Shown here: piece by piece, positions 41,272-52,687 of the stretch
How positions within the stretch are numbered: position 1 is the stretch's first letter
Layout: each line of letters opens with the position of its first letter
Source: Promerops cafer
Lineage: Eukaryota; Chordata; Aves; Passeriformes; Nectariniidae
Assembly: GCA_013398275.1 (NCBI GenBank)
Contig: VZSE01015286.1
Span: 204,480-268,479 of the forward strand
Direction: 5' to 3'
Length of the DNA stretch: 64,000 nucleotides
Made by a program: the position numbers and the translations under genes
The notes under the pieces: generated by a model
The model's input: the letters and a program-made list of their open reading frames with translations, nothing else
Told to the model about the DNA's origin: nothing
Databases searched by the model: none

Positions 41272-41832
41272 TGTCATGGTTTAAGATTACAAGGCAGCTA
41301 AACACTACACAGACACTTGCTTACAACTCTCCCCATAGTGGGATGAGGAGGGAATTGGAAAAAAACCATAGACCTTGTGAGATAAAGACAGTTTAATAGG
41401 ACAGAAATGGAAGAAAATATAATGATGATGCTAGTAATAATAATGATACAAAATTTAGACTATATAAAGGAAGTGATGCACTATGTACTTTCACGTGCTT
41501 ACCACCTGCTGACTGATGCCCAGCCATCCCTTAGCCAACTTTCCCCCAGTTTCATATGCTAAGCATGACACCATATGGACTGGAATATCCCTTTGGCCAG
41601 TTTGGATTGGCTGTTCTCTCCATGTCCCCTCCCAGATTCTTGTGCTCCTCTAAGCCTACTCACTTGTGGGGTGGTTTGAGAAGTTGAATAGACCTTGACT
41701 TAGTGTAAACACTGATCAGCAACAACTAAAATATCAGTATGTTATGAACATTATTCTCATCCTAAATACAAAAACAACTCTATACCAGCTACTTGGAACA
41801 AAATTAGCTCTATCCTAGATGAAATCAGGACA
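41272..41832 (-). mobile_element. Solo LTR of an avian endogenous retrovirus (ERVK-like), about 561 bp
   Basis: The ends are TGTCATGGTTTAAGA at 41,272 and AAATCAGGACA at 41,832, giving the TG...CA ends with TGTC/GACA inverted termini expected of an LTR. The interior follows a widespread bird LTR: 'gagataaagacagtttaata', 'gatgcccagcc', 'catatggactggaatatccc', 'tttggccagtttggattggc', 'ctcccagattcttgtgctcc' and 'ggggtggtttgagaag'. On the minus strand there is a TATA-like CATATGAAA upstream (about 41,555) and an ATTAAA polyadenylation-type signal inside CTATTAAACTGTC (about 41,390-41,398), which sets the orientation. No internal gag, pol or env sequence adjoins either end, so it is a solo LTR. 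Flanking bases do not form a clear target-site duplication. The family assignment is from memory. Confidence 0.8.
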
Positions 41833-42302
41833 GTGCACCAAAAAAAATAGTATTAGGAATTTTAGTGTTAAATCCCTTTAGTTAAAAGTGATGCTAATGT
41901 TAAAAGTCTAAAAAGATATTTTGTGACATTTTGCTTCTTAAGATATCCCTCAGATAACCCATACATAACTGTTATTGTATATTAAATTATGTGCCAGTAC
42001 TTATTTAACATACAACTGCCTTATTACACAGGAATTAAATACATATCAGAGATCTTTAGTCTGAGGTTTTACTGTTAATATTAAACTTTTTCATGCTTTT
42101 CAATGGCTATGTGCAAAGTATGATTGCTATATTTTTAAAAATATTTCTGTTCTGTTTAATTTACTAGAATTCAGCGTTAGGTCTCTTTGCCTCCTAAGTG
42201 GTGATCAGGGTAACAGAGTCACTGTGGGCCATGAACTTTCAGACAAGTTTGGTGAAATTCCTTGTAAAAACCTGTGAATCTCTGCTGAGTATTAATATAT
42301 AC

Positions 42303-42452
42303 CACCAGGATGCACCAGCCCTGAAAGCATTCAAGGCCTTATTGGATGTGGCTTTGAACAACCTGGGCTAGTGCCCATGTCAGGGGTGTTGGAACTAGAT
42401 GATCTTTAGGTCCCTCCCAACCCTAACCATTCAATGAATCCATGATTTTATT
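42303..42452 (+). mobile_element. CR1 LINE 3' end (short, 5'-truncated)
   Basis: About 150 bases closely following the CR1 3' UTR: 'ccctgaaagcattcaaggcc', 'ggctttgaacaacctgggct', 'ggtgttggaactagatgatc', then 'ccctcccaaccctaaccatt' and the terminal 'caatgaatccatgatttta'. It is the least diverged CR1 tail of the window and the best single indicator of a bird genome. The extreme 5' truncation is normal for CR1. Confidence 0.93.
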
Positions 42453-45289
42453 AATACCTGTGGGGTATAAATGTGTCATCTTGGGGGTGTGTCTACCAAG
42501 AAATGCTGAAGCTGAGCTGCTCTGGCAGATATATAAAAAAAATGGCTCATTGATAGCTTGAGGAGCAAACTGTACCTTGAAGGAAAGGATTCTTTCTCAT
42601 GGTATGAATCAGATATTGCATGCATCCTTTTGATATTAAATATAACTTTGTCATGCTTTCACAATACTTTGCTCCCTTTAATGTTGTGCTTCATATTGCA
42701 GGGGAAAAAAAAAAAGATTTATGCTCACACTATGAATTTAAATCCTCTTCTCAAATTTAGTGTCATTTTGATGAATTCTGGAACAAGTCAGTACAATGCA
42801 GAAGAGAAATTTCATGTTTTCATGAAATTCAGAAGCATTTGGGATTTATTTTTTTATTTGAAATCTCTTAAAAGAAAGAACACATCTCTTTATACAACAT
42901 CAATATATGTCAAATACAAGCCTTACAGCTCATACCATTAAACATCTGAGCAATACTTAGGCATTTTCAAAGTTAATTATTTATTCTTAAATGCTATTTC
43001 TATTCAAATTTCTGATCCTTTGAAATTGATAATTTTGTAGATATATAAATCTTTTACTTATTTATAAAAATTTTTATGTAAGTATTTGAAGTTTTCAAGA
43101 GTTGATTCTTTCACAGCTGATTTGAATTCTGGTGAGAATAATGCTGGCTTTAACAGAATTTAAAAAATCCCTTGGCTTAAACATAAACTTGTCTGAATAA
43201 AAACCATCTAAAAGTAAAGAAGCTGTAATTTGGCCTCAAATCAAAGAAACTTTCAGACATTTATTTTAATCAGCCATCAGTCTTAGTGTTTTTTCCCTGA
43301 AAAACTGTGATTAATGTTAAATGTGAGTTAGTATAAGAATTCTAAATTAACATTCAGCAGGAAACAGTAGTAGAATATTGGAAAACTCTTCTGGAAAGAA
43401 TTAACTTGCCACTCTTCAGCAGTCCAAGGAGAATATTATATCTTAGTTCTGGAGAATTCTGTGGACTACTTTTCTTTGAAGCAAAAACAGAGAAGGAAGG
43501 TTGTGGTTTTATGACAGGCTCACTTAAACCTTGACCAAAAAATTAAAAAAATTTAATGGCCACCATTGGTATTTTTTATACCTAAAGGAAACACAATATC
43601 CACTCCTTTTTCACATTTTTGAGACATAGATATGTCGACAAAATACATATATACACAAATATATACTCATACACACACACACATGCACACAAATACATCT
43701 TTCACATGTGGCTATGCACTGAGGAATGAAATAAAGAATACATGCTCATGAGAACTGCCTCTGGGGTTTTCTTCAAAATGAAACATTTTCAGAAACCTGA
43801 CATTGTCGGGATGGGGGGAGAGGGCTGAGCAAACGGTATAGAGAGAGAAGTGCTTGCTGACAGGTTGACAAAAGTACATGTAGCCTTTCCTTCTAGAGGG
43901 GAGAGGTTAGACACTACACCACCAGAGCAGAACCTTGGGGTATTACACAGCTATCCATTCACAGCTTTCACAGTGATGAATGAGGTCTTAGCAGATGCCT
44001 TGCAGAGAACCGGCAAGACAGAGAAGCAGAAAGGATGAGATTACTCATATGTCTGACCTTTTCCCCTCTCAGATTGGGTGAGGCAGGTGATTAAAAGATA
44101 AAGTCTTGGGTGATCTAATCAAAGCCATCTGCTCCCACTCTAGTCAAGTAAGAGAAATTCTCAGAAGCTTAAGGAACATGAAGAGTTGGTTTAATCAGAA
44201 CTTAAACAGAAATATTATGGTAAAAGCACTCAGGGGCTCTGAGGACAATGCTCCTATTCATTGAGGAGCTCCAGATATATGGATATAACTTTCTTAACTG
44301 GTTCTCAGACTTCAAAATACCGTCAGTTACATTAAGCAAAATTAAGGATTCAATAAAACCTGATGGGTTTGAGCATGAGGGAAAAATAGCCTAAACCTGT
44401 CACCAGATACTTACCTTAAGGGGAATGACGCTTCTTGCAATTTCTTTTAAAGCATTGAATACTGGATGAAACCATATGGAACATATGCATTTCTTTCTGG
44501 TGATGAAAAACCTCATTCAGAAGATTATTAACAATGAAATTAATAAATACATCCTTAATTTGAACTTTTTTTTTCCTAATCTTTTGTAATAAGCAGGAGA
44601 AAAGTTCCTAACAGAATATTCTGGCATCAGCAGCCTTTGTGATAAACAGGATGAAACATTTACAAAATTGACTACTCCTTTTTAAGGGGAAAAAAGTAAT
44701 TAATAAATACCCTATAGCCCAAGGAAGCTAAGAACTTTACTCTGTGCACAGATCTGCTCCACAAAAATGTAAATTTCTAATTTCACTAACTCATAAATGG
44801 GAAATGATGACCAGCTTTTTGAGTTGAAATTCCTGTTTTAGTCTGCTTGGCTTCCTGCATGTATGATAGTCAAGAGAGACACAGGCTTTTCTGATAACGG
44901 TAGTCAAAGGCTGCCTGGTATTGCAGCAGAGGTTTGGCTGTCTTGCACCTATTTTTATTATATTGTTTTTTCAAAGGATTGTTAGTATGTCAGCCACAGT
45001 GTTTCAATGAAATTCAGTAGTATTTTGAGATGCACAAAATTTTCATCATTGCATCTATTTATGGAGACAACATATATTCATTCTCCCCAATCTACCTCTG
45101 ATTTTCTATGCAAATACTGCCAGGCCCACTCAAGGCCACTGGAGTTAGTTACTCACTTGACTGAAAAGCATGTCAATGCAAATTCAGGCTGATAAACCAG
45201 CACACAGATCTCCAGGGCTTCAGCAAGTTATAATTTAACCACAGCATTAACAAAACAAGATAGCAATTATGCAAGGAATCAGCTGAAAG
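42453..45289. other. Non-coding DNA, no gene seen
   Basis: The 127-codon frame at 42,558-42,941 is long for chance but has no recognisable domain and an AT-driven composition (many Ser, Leu, Ile, Tyr, Lys). A CA-rich microsatellite with interruptions lies at 43,664-43,692. The GC-richer patch at 43,800-44,050 is unidentified. A 61-codon frame at 45,007-45,192 has a Cys-x2-Cys...His...His arrangement with off-pattern spacing and is not called as a zinc finger. Confidence 0.5.
43664..43692. repeat. Interrupted (CA)n microsatellite
   Basis: CA dinucleotides interrupted by ATG, in a region of TATA/ACAC-like purine-pyrimidine alternation starting near 43,640. Confidence 0.8.
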
Positions 45290-45620
45290 GTTATTTTTAA
45301 TTTTAAATTTCTGCCTCTGTACAGCTGGGTGTTGGAATTAAAAAGCACGACGAGGCACGTGTCCCCATTAGGCAGGCCTTTGGAAACCAAGCAGCATACT
45401 GTACTAAGCATTATGCTGTGGATATTTCACAGTAAATTTATCAGCACTAGCCCTGAAAGCAAATGGTTTTCTGGTGTGGTGGAATGTTCTTTTTAATATT
45501 AGTATATCAAATATTTTTGGCTCTGACAGTGACAGCAAATTAGTGCTGACTTCATAAAGGCAGAGTTGTGTGCAGCCCTGGGGACATTACAAGGGCTCTT
45601 CTGACTGCCATAAGTCCTCA
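45290..45620. promoter_or_regulatory. Candidate conserved non-coding block (weak)
   Basis: A stretch of high-complexity sequence with mixed composition including 'gcacgacgaggcacgtgtcc' (a CACGTG E-box at about 45,356), 'cattaggcaggcctttgg' and 'tactaagcattatgctg'. It resembles neither a transposon nor low-complexity DNA. The call rests only on sequence character; without an alignment to other birds it is a guess. Confidence 0.2.
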
Positions 45621-45834
45621 CCTCCAGGACCGTCTTGTCCTGAATTCAATCTTTGCCATGAAGTCAGATCAGCTGAATTCTTAACTTTCTCATTCTTCAC
45701 CATTTAATCATGCGTATAATATCCTTGTAAAGGCCCTCTAACAGACCTATTTACATTAAAAACTTGATTTCATGTGCTCCCATTTGTCCTTGGTAAACTT
45801 ATTGCTCTCCTTATTCATTAGCTGCTCAGCAATC

Positions 45835-46345
45835 ACTAGAGCTGGTACAGTTCCTGTGAAGTCTCAGCCCCCATGGGAGGCTGTTCTGGAGCCTCTACAA
45901 GTCTGTGAAGATGATGAGGCTGCTCTCAGGCCCCTGACAGTCCTGTCTGCCCCTGCCTCACCTTTCCTGGGGCTTCCACATCCTGTCTACAACCTAGGAC
46001 TCAATGTCAGCTTCCCAGGGCCAGCAGCCCTTGTCCAGCCACAGCATGGCAGGGCTGGTCTGCAGCTCTCCACAGGCCTGGCCTGCCTGGCTCACGTGGA
46101 TCCACAACCCGTCCTGTCCCTGGCCCATTTCCGCCTCCATGGAGGTGCCTGAGGCCTGGGGCCGGGCTGTCCCTGCTGGCCCACCTGCTCTGCTCCTGCC
46201 TGGGACCATGGGGTGGGCCCTGGCTGTCAGTCCCTGCCCTGTTCCTTGGAAAGAATCCCTGTGAAGGCCCATATCCCTATGAGCGCTGGTGACATTTGCA
46301 GTGCCCTGAACAAATGGTCAACATCTCTGTGAGACAATTGAGAAG
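45835..46345. other. GC-rich island, unidentified (possible repeat or non-coding exon)
   Basis: About 500 bases of C/T- and G-rich sequence in strong contrast with the AT-rich flanks. It supports overlapping frames on both strands (plus 45,772-46,152, 126 codons; plus 46,004-46,264, 86 codons; minus 45,994-46,272, 92 codons), which is what GC-rich DNA poor in stop codons does. Translations are Pro/Ala/Leu/Gly-rich without a domain. CpG is scarce while CCTG/CAGG, the decay product, is abundant, so this is not an unmethylated promoter island; a methylated, decayed repeat of GC-rich origin fits better. No terminal repeats or poly-A tail were found. Confidence 0.5.
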
Positions 46346-49300
46346 AGGCAGGGAGTAAACTCAAACACTGAAAGTCAGCTGACGGTACCCATGAATTGTT
46401 AGGATGTCCCATGTCCAAGTTTTGGTTGCTCCACGGCAGCTAGTGCTGTTCTAAACATCCTAGTCTGGACGTTAGCCATTCCCAGCAGACAGTTAGGATG
46501 TTTCTACCTTTTTCTGAGGTAGGAGAGGACATAATAAAATTGATACTAGCTCAGCATGGTCACTCTGTACCTCAGGTCAGAGAAATGTCCATGTCATACT
46601 TAAGTTACTAGAATAAAGTCAGCCAAGATAAGCTCTCCATTCATATTACAGGCTTGATTCAGTTTCCTGGACATCCAGTTTCTGGGGTTTATTGGAAATA
46701 AATTGAGGAGTATCAAGCCGGCACCCCAGCAGCCACAGGGGAAAGCCTTGGGTAAACAGTAGTTTTCCCTCATGTCAGTCAGTTCACATGAATGTCTCAC
46801 AGATCCTGAGGCATCTGAGATGTCACTTGTATGATAACAAATGTGCAATTGAATCAAGGCCTTTGTGCTTACACAAGCATAGCACCCCCGTAATGGACAG
46901 GTTTCTGCAATATAGAAGCTTTTGAAAAATGTGACAGGTAATTTTCGTTTGGAAAGGTGCATTACACAGCTATAATTGTCATTGATTTGCTTTTTAAAGT
47001 GCTAAAATCTGGGACACGGTTTTGTAAATCATCACTTCTGTGTAACACAAAGGAAGATATGATCACTGGAAATGTTTCATATAAGAAACAGCTTTGAATT
47101 AAGAGGCTTTGATGGTGCATACTATAACTAGTTTTCTGTTCTCCTGTTGATCTGATTCAGCCCAGACTATTTACATTATATGGCAGAACACAAAAAAGTA
47201 GTTTTTGCATGTGTGGAATACAATTCAAAGCCTTTTGAAATCAGTTGAATACTTTTCTTGATTTCCCAGGAGAATTAGATGTGTAATGTGGCACTGAGCA
47301 TCTCAGATATTCAGATGGGACGTTTCAGTACACAGAAGCAGTCAGTTTTGTTTTAACTGGACAACTTTGACTGTTTCCATATTTTGTGTGAACTTCCATG
47401 TTCATGACTGCACATTTTAATTACTTTAAAAATGTCTGAAGCCAGAGGCAGACACTTCAAACTGCATAAAAGTAAATGAATGAATAGCAGCAGTAATGTT
47501 CATTTCTTCTGATGGATACACAGACTGGCCCACTCAATATAATCTGAATGTTTGAACAATATATGTCTAAACCCTTAAGCAGTATAAAAATTAGCTTTCA
47601 AACTACAAATCCTGGATTCAAAATGTTTTCATGAGTTTGACATGGCAGTCGAGTATGAACAAGAGGAGTAACATAAGGCATGAGATATGAAAGACAATTA
47701 GCAGACCTGGAGTTACTGTCACCAGATCTTCACCTGCATTAGGCTGGACATTATTATACTATTCATAACTGTCTTTCTTTGTTTAGATTGTCTAGTAACA
47801 GGTATTTTTACTATTTCCTTCATCTTCTTACAGATGGATTGACAAAATTTGAAACTAAACTGGAATTACACCGTTCCTGTAAGCTTAGCACTGGTCTTTT
47901 CTCCAGCTACCTCAGTGGTTTTGCTTTCCACCTGGTTGCCATGCAAGTTTCTGAATAGTCAGAGCCAGAAGAAAAAAAAGAAAAGGAAAAAATCCTTTTT
48001 GAGAACATACCCAACTGATCACAGATCAAAATATTTTGTAGTAATGGCATTGCTTATTTCTGCTATTCCTTCTTCTTCCCTCACTGTAGCAGTTTTCACG
48101 ATCCTATTACTGAGAAGTTCATGATATTACATTTGTGACTGCCATATAATTTCATTGAAACATTCATATTCTCTTTTTTTCTTTTGAAGGGCAATATATT
48201 AAAGTGATATCCCTCTTGTTTTTTGATTTAGTTTGGTTTGTTTCCAAAAGGAAAACAAATGTGTCTCTTTCCTGTGTGTCTGGCCAGCTTGCTAAAACTT
48301 CCATTTCTCTTCCGAAAATTCCACTTGGCAATTTCAAACAGAAATCCTGCAGCCTAAAGACAATTGCCATTGGGTCACAAGTGCAAATATTATGAGACTT
48401 CTTCCTTTTTCTCTTTGTTAATTTAATCTTTTTCTGTTTCCACAAAAATATTCTGCATTTTTTTCATCTCTCAAAATAAACCGTAAAATCCAAAACCTAA
48501 ACCAAAATGATGAGAGAATTAACAGGTTACTCTTCATTTGCCTGATCAAACTATTCAGATGTCAGAGGAGCACTGAAAAAGAATAGGGTAAGGAAATGGA
48601 AAATGTTTGTGTTTAAGTTAAACCACACACCTAAAGGTTGTCACACTCGAAAATTCCAGAGTCAAGTTTCATAAAATGTAAAAGTATTCTTGCACTGTTA
48701 GAACTTGGCAGGGCTATGAGAAAATATTATAATCTTGTTTTCCATTTATTCTGGCTAGCTGACATTTTTGCCTCAGTCTGGCATGCAATAATCATTAAGA
48801 GAGACTGGCATTTCACAAAATTTGGTAAATGAATGACAACTTTGGGGATTTTTCCCCCTTTTTTTTTTTTTTCCCCGGGCATATAAAGCTTGTATCAAAT
48901 GTGACTGAGAAATTACATTTGCATACACACACCTACACAAGATTTTTTTGTCCTGTAATTACTATAGCTATTTTAAGTGCACACTGTTCACATGTATATA
49001 CGGATTTTTTCAGGCATAGTTTTGACATTGCACATATGTGTACTATAGTTAGAACGAGATCATGAGCTTTTGCATATGGGCTTGAGCAAGATGATGGGAG
49101 TTAAGACTTGTCTTAACTTCTGTGTAGGAACTACCGACTTAGTAGGACAGAAAAACAGAGGCAAAGCCCTTTGGTTAGGTTACCCAGGAGAGTAGGGAGC
49201 ATGTACATATGGGACACCTAAAGCTCAGATCACTGAAAGGAACCTGCCTACAAGTGCCTTCACATCAGCTTCCTGAAAGGACTGAGAAATTACCATCGAG

Positions 49301-49700
49301 ACAGAATTGGAGCGCTTATGCTTTAACAGCATAAATCCCAGATTTAGCAGGATTCTGGAATCCTGCTCCTACATGCACCATCTAACTCTAAAACTATTGA
49401 TGTTAGTTTTTGCCAGAAATTTTCCAGTTGTCTAAAGCACTATTTCTGTTTTTATGAACAAGTACCTCTTTTGGAACAGGTCTAGGTTACTTCCCCAGCT
49501 CAGACCTCAGCACAGGCAAAATAGGTGTTTTACCATATAATGCAAGGCTAGAGCAAGGCTAACTAATTCACAGAACATCAATTTCTACAGGCTTATTGCA
49601 TCTACTACTGCTGGGAAAAAGATACTTTCTCTTTCCTTCTCTTATTGCTTTGGTACATTAGTATAGTGGTTAGAGCTACCACACAAAAACTCTCAGAGGC
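46346..49700. other. Unique AT-rich non-coding DNA
   Basis: No supported gene. The minus-strand frame at 46,600-46,962 (120 codons) contains several Cys but no recognisable fold. An A-rich stretch near 47,970-47,995 and a T run near 48,858-48,872 are the only low-complexity items of note. Confidence 0.55.
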
Positions 49701-50003
49701 AGAAATTGACTGAGGTTGGAAGAGATCTCTGGAAGTTGTCTACTCAACCCACCTTACTCAAAGCAGGGTCAGCTACAGAATGTTTTTCAGGGCCATGCCA
49801 AGTTGAATTTTGAATATCTTCAAGAACATGACCTCTCAGATTGACTTGTACCGGTGTTTGAGCCTTGCAGAAACAAACAAAAAGGTTCAAATAGCTGAAA
49901 AATTTTTCAAAATATGAACAAATCCAACTCTTTCAGCCTTGCCTCATATTTGGGCTGCTTCAGGTCTTTAGGCATCTTCATGGCCCTTGGCTGGAGTCTC
50001 AAA
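49701..50003 (-). mobile_element. CR1 LINE 3' region, minus strand, with internal decay
   Basis: In plus-strand reading it starts 'attgactgaggttggaagag' and continues with 'gcagggtcagctacagaatg', 'gaattttgaatatcttcaag' and, at the far end, 'ctttcagccttgcctcatat' and 'atcttcatggcccttggctg', in the order of the reverse complement of the CR1 3' region ('gaggttggaagggacctctgg' ... 'cagcctctcctcat' ... 'atctttgtggcccttcgctgg'). The middle part (about 49,840-49,930) is shorter than consensus, so part of the 3' region is deleted. Confidence 0.82.
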
Positions 50004-50943
50004 TATTCTAGACGTAGAGTCTGACATAAAAAAATATAGAGATTTACAGGATCAAACTATTCCTCTTTTGTCACACATTTATTTTATTTTAAATCATTTG
50101 AGCCTTGTGCAGCTAAACTGTTGTTTATTGCTGTGTGAATTGCAGTATGTTTCAGCATTTGGCCCCTCTGAAATTTTGTTTTTAGCCCAAGAGTCAATAA
50201 AAGAGTTTTGTGTGGTTGGATCTTCTCCTTTTGCCATGTCACAATGCAACTCAGAGTACATAACTGTGTGATAAGAAGTGCATTCTTCCCAGGTTTGAAA
50301 AGGAAGAGCTGTTTCTCAACGGAAGCCTAGATTTACTTGTGCTGACAGGGATTTTTGTATCAAATGTTATACACATGTGATTACAAATGATGAAAAATGC
50401 TGCAGGTTCTTCATGGACAAGATTTTACCTTCCTTACATATTGCTTGGAAAACTGCTCCTAAGATCACTGTAAAATTAAACAATATTGTGGAAGTTATCA
50501 TCCAGACACAGAGCTTTGAGTTTGTTTATCTCTGGAATCATCCTAGATTGGCATCATTAACACATGTATGTTTACACAAATAATGGCTTAATTAATTGTT
50601 AAGAATTGCACTGCCCTGTTGAGTGTTTTAGGCAAAATCTGTACTTAAGAATAAATATTTATTTTTGAGTGCTGAAGGTGAAAAAGAATTCAGCATATTA
50701 CTTCTGTCTACTAATTAATTTTCACCCTGACAAAATAGGTATCATCTGGGTGCCGGATTGCTCAGGTGGACAGACATATCTGTTTTAAAATTTGTCTGAC
50801 AATATCTCCCATCCCTGCCCTTTCTTATTGTCAAACCATAAAATTAAATAACTTTCCAAGAAAAAAAATAAATTTCCAGAAGTTACTTTTAAACTAAATT
50901 AAATTCAGTGAGAAACTTGATATGAAGACTTCTGGAGAGTTCT

Positions 50944-51003
50944 GGAGAGTAAAGTCATCACTGAACAAAATTAGGAGAGTAAAGTCATCACTGAACAAAA
51001 TTA
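50944..51003 (+). repeat. 30-bp tandem duplication, two perfect copies
   Basis: The 30-base unit starting GGAGAGTAAAGTCATCACTG occupies 50,944-50,973 and again 50,974-51,003 with no difference. It is preceded by two copies of the 10-mer TCTGGAGAGT (50,931-50,950). The two events overlap at GGAGAGT, which suggests slippage at that word. Confidence 0.95.
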
Positions 51004-51079
51004 TGGTAGGGTCTCCTCAGTCAAGATTCTTCACCTGTTTGCTTTAGCCCTAATCTGAAAGACACATTCTTCCACAACT

Positions 51080-51413
51080 TCTTTCTCCCTGCTCCGCCTA
51101 GGAGAGAAGAAACAGCAAAAAAAGTCAACTCCATTGTTGAGATAACAACAGTTTAACAAATGGAATATAATAAAATACACTACTACTAATACTACTAGTA
51201 ATAATAGTAATGAAAAGGGAGATAGGTAACAAAAAGAGAGAAAGAAGAAGAAAAGGAAAAAAAAGTGATGCGCAATAACATTGCTCACCAGTGCTGCACA
51301 TCAACAATTTAAATATCAGTGTCATCAACATTATTCTCATACTGAATCCAAAACACAGCACTGTACCAGCTACCAGGATGAAAATTAGCTCTACCCCAGC
51401 TGAAACCAAGACA
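51080..51413 (-). mobile_element. Decayed LTR related to the one at 41.3-41.8 kb
   Basis: The right end ('ctaccccagctgaaaccaag' + ACA at 51,413) and the stretches 'gttgagataacaacagttta', 'aagtgatgcgcaataaca', 'cattgctcacc', 'tcatcaacattattctcata' and 'gaaaattagctctaccccag' parallel the first LTR ('gagataaagacagtttaata', 'gtgatgcactatg', 'gtgcttacc', 'atgaacattattctcatcct', 'aaaattagctctatcctaga'). The middle segment carrying the TATA-like box in the first copy is missing, consistent with an internal deletion of roughly 200 bases. A TAC/TAG/TAA trinucleotide stretch at 51,179-51,212 expands a similar run in the first copy. The left boundary is not sharp. Confidence 0.7.
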
Positions 51414-52175
51414 ATGTGTCACATTCTTTTCTTAGATTCTCAGGTAAGACTAGTCGAAGTGGTGCTAGATTACATCAAAGTGTACCTTCATATATTTGGC
51501 AACAGGAAAATGCAGTGAACTTAGCAACTCATTTTATAGAGATCATAAAACAGCTCTCACAAGGTAACAGTCTGAGGTCACTACTACCCTGGACTGAAAG
51601 TGAAAGAGTGACCCATGATATGTAATAAAATGCTCCATATTCCATTATTATTAGGGTGAGTTCCTTTTATCTTCATTCCAACACTCTTTTTCTGCCTGTC
51701 ACCAAACTTCTAAAATTTAAGGCATGGATCCTGAAAGTCTGGGTTACTGCTAGATTAACACCTACTAGCATAAAGAGGAAAGATAAAACATAGCTTTTAA
51801 TCTGAAAGAAAAAGAAAATTAGAAAGAAATGGAACTGATGTATTGGATTTGTATTGTCTTTTTGTGTCTCAAGTCTAGGATATTGCAGAGGATGTTTTGG
51901 TTGACACAAATGTTTTTTTGCCAGGTTACTTTCAGTGGGGAAGTTATGTATTATCTATTTCAAAGTCTAGAGGAAGTATTCAAGGCAAGCAGAATAAAAC
52001 ATATGAAGGAAAACTTCAAAAATATTTGGTAAAAGTTTTAGATTATAGAAAGAAATAATGTTTATTGAGCAAGTACCATTTAAAGCAAATCTACCTTTTG
52101 TTTGCTTATCCAGACACATTTTGCATATGACATAGAATTGCTCCCCCAGACCTGGATTCAGATTCCTCATCATGA
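51414..52175. other. Unique non-coding DNA between repeats
   Basis: Several overlapping short frames on both strands but nothing recognisable. No transposon signature. Confidence 0.5.
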
Positions 52176-52225
52176 ACTATGGTGTTGTCCTTTGAGAACA
52201 CCATAGTACATGGTGTTCTCAAAGG
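52176..52225. repeat. Two overlapping perfect inverted repeats (alternative hairpins)
   Basis: Hairpin A: CCTTTGAGAACACCA (52,189-52,203), loop of 7, TGGTGTTCTCAAAGG (52,211-52,225), a perfect 15-bp stem. Hairpin B: ACTATGGTGTT (52,176-52,186), loop of 10, AACACCATAGT (52,197-52,207), a perfect 11-bp stem. The middle segment GAACACCA is used by both, so only one can form at a time. The outer arms are thus partial direct repeats of each other (TGGTGTT). No coding context. Confidence 0.92.
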
Positions 52226-52687
52226 TATTGCAGCTTTGTTGTTTGGGAAAAGAGTTTTGGGAAAGAAGCCATATATGTTTTTTGTTCTCAAAAATTATGA
52301 CATTTGCGAGTAAAAAGGAAAAAGGATACAGGGGGCAAGGGGGTGTCAACATCACCCGAAATAAACAGTCATAGGAGAATGATTAAATCACCTTAAAATT
52401 AAAATGTTAATTTTTTCATTCAGTTAACCTATAAACTGATTTAAATGATTCTATAGCAGGCCAATGAGAAAGAAACTGTTCAATCTTCTCACCACAATAG
52501 AAACATAGAAGAATGAAATAGTAGAGCTTGTTACTTTTAATGTTCATATACCTTTTAAAATGTCTTGAGCAGAAAAAGGGAAACACTAAAAATATCCAAC
52601 AGCACAGTTGAAGTTTACTTGGCCATAAAAGCTAAAATGTACAGTGTAGTTTGGTACTCCTAGTATTTGTACTTAATTTATAACCAA

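Noticed and set aside
42558..42941. 127-codon plus-strand frame next to the CR1 tail
   Set aside because: No recognisable domain; composition is that of translated AT-rich DNA. It does not match CR1 ORF2.
43804..44021. Patch beginning TGTCGGGA and ending GGCAAGACA as a small LTR
   Set aside because: Only four-base TGTC/GACA ends agree; there is no match to the other LTRs, no TATA-like or polyadenylation signal and no target duplication.
45007..45192. Zinc-finger exon: Cys-Lys-Tyr-Cys ... His-x4-His in a 61-codon frame
   Set aside because: Only one finger-like motif, with 11 instead of 12 residues between the second Cys and first His, no conserved hydrophobic core, no linker and no neighbouring fingers.
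45772..46272. Overlapping 126-, 92- and 86-codon frames as a small protein gene
   Set aside because: Frames on both strands overlap, are Pro/Ala/Leu/Gly-rich, and are explained by scarcity of stop codons in GC-rich DNA.
41272..51413. Reading the two same-orientation LTRs about 9 kb apart as the two ends of one provirus
   Set aside because: The interval contains two unrelated CR1 tails, a GC-rich island and unique AT-rich DNA, with no trace of gag, pol or env and no primer-binding-site or polypurine-tract arrangement. The LTRs also differ strongly in decay.
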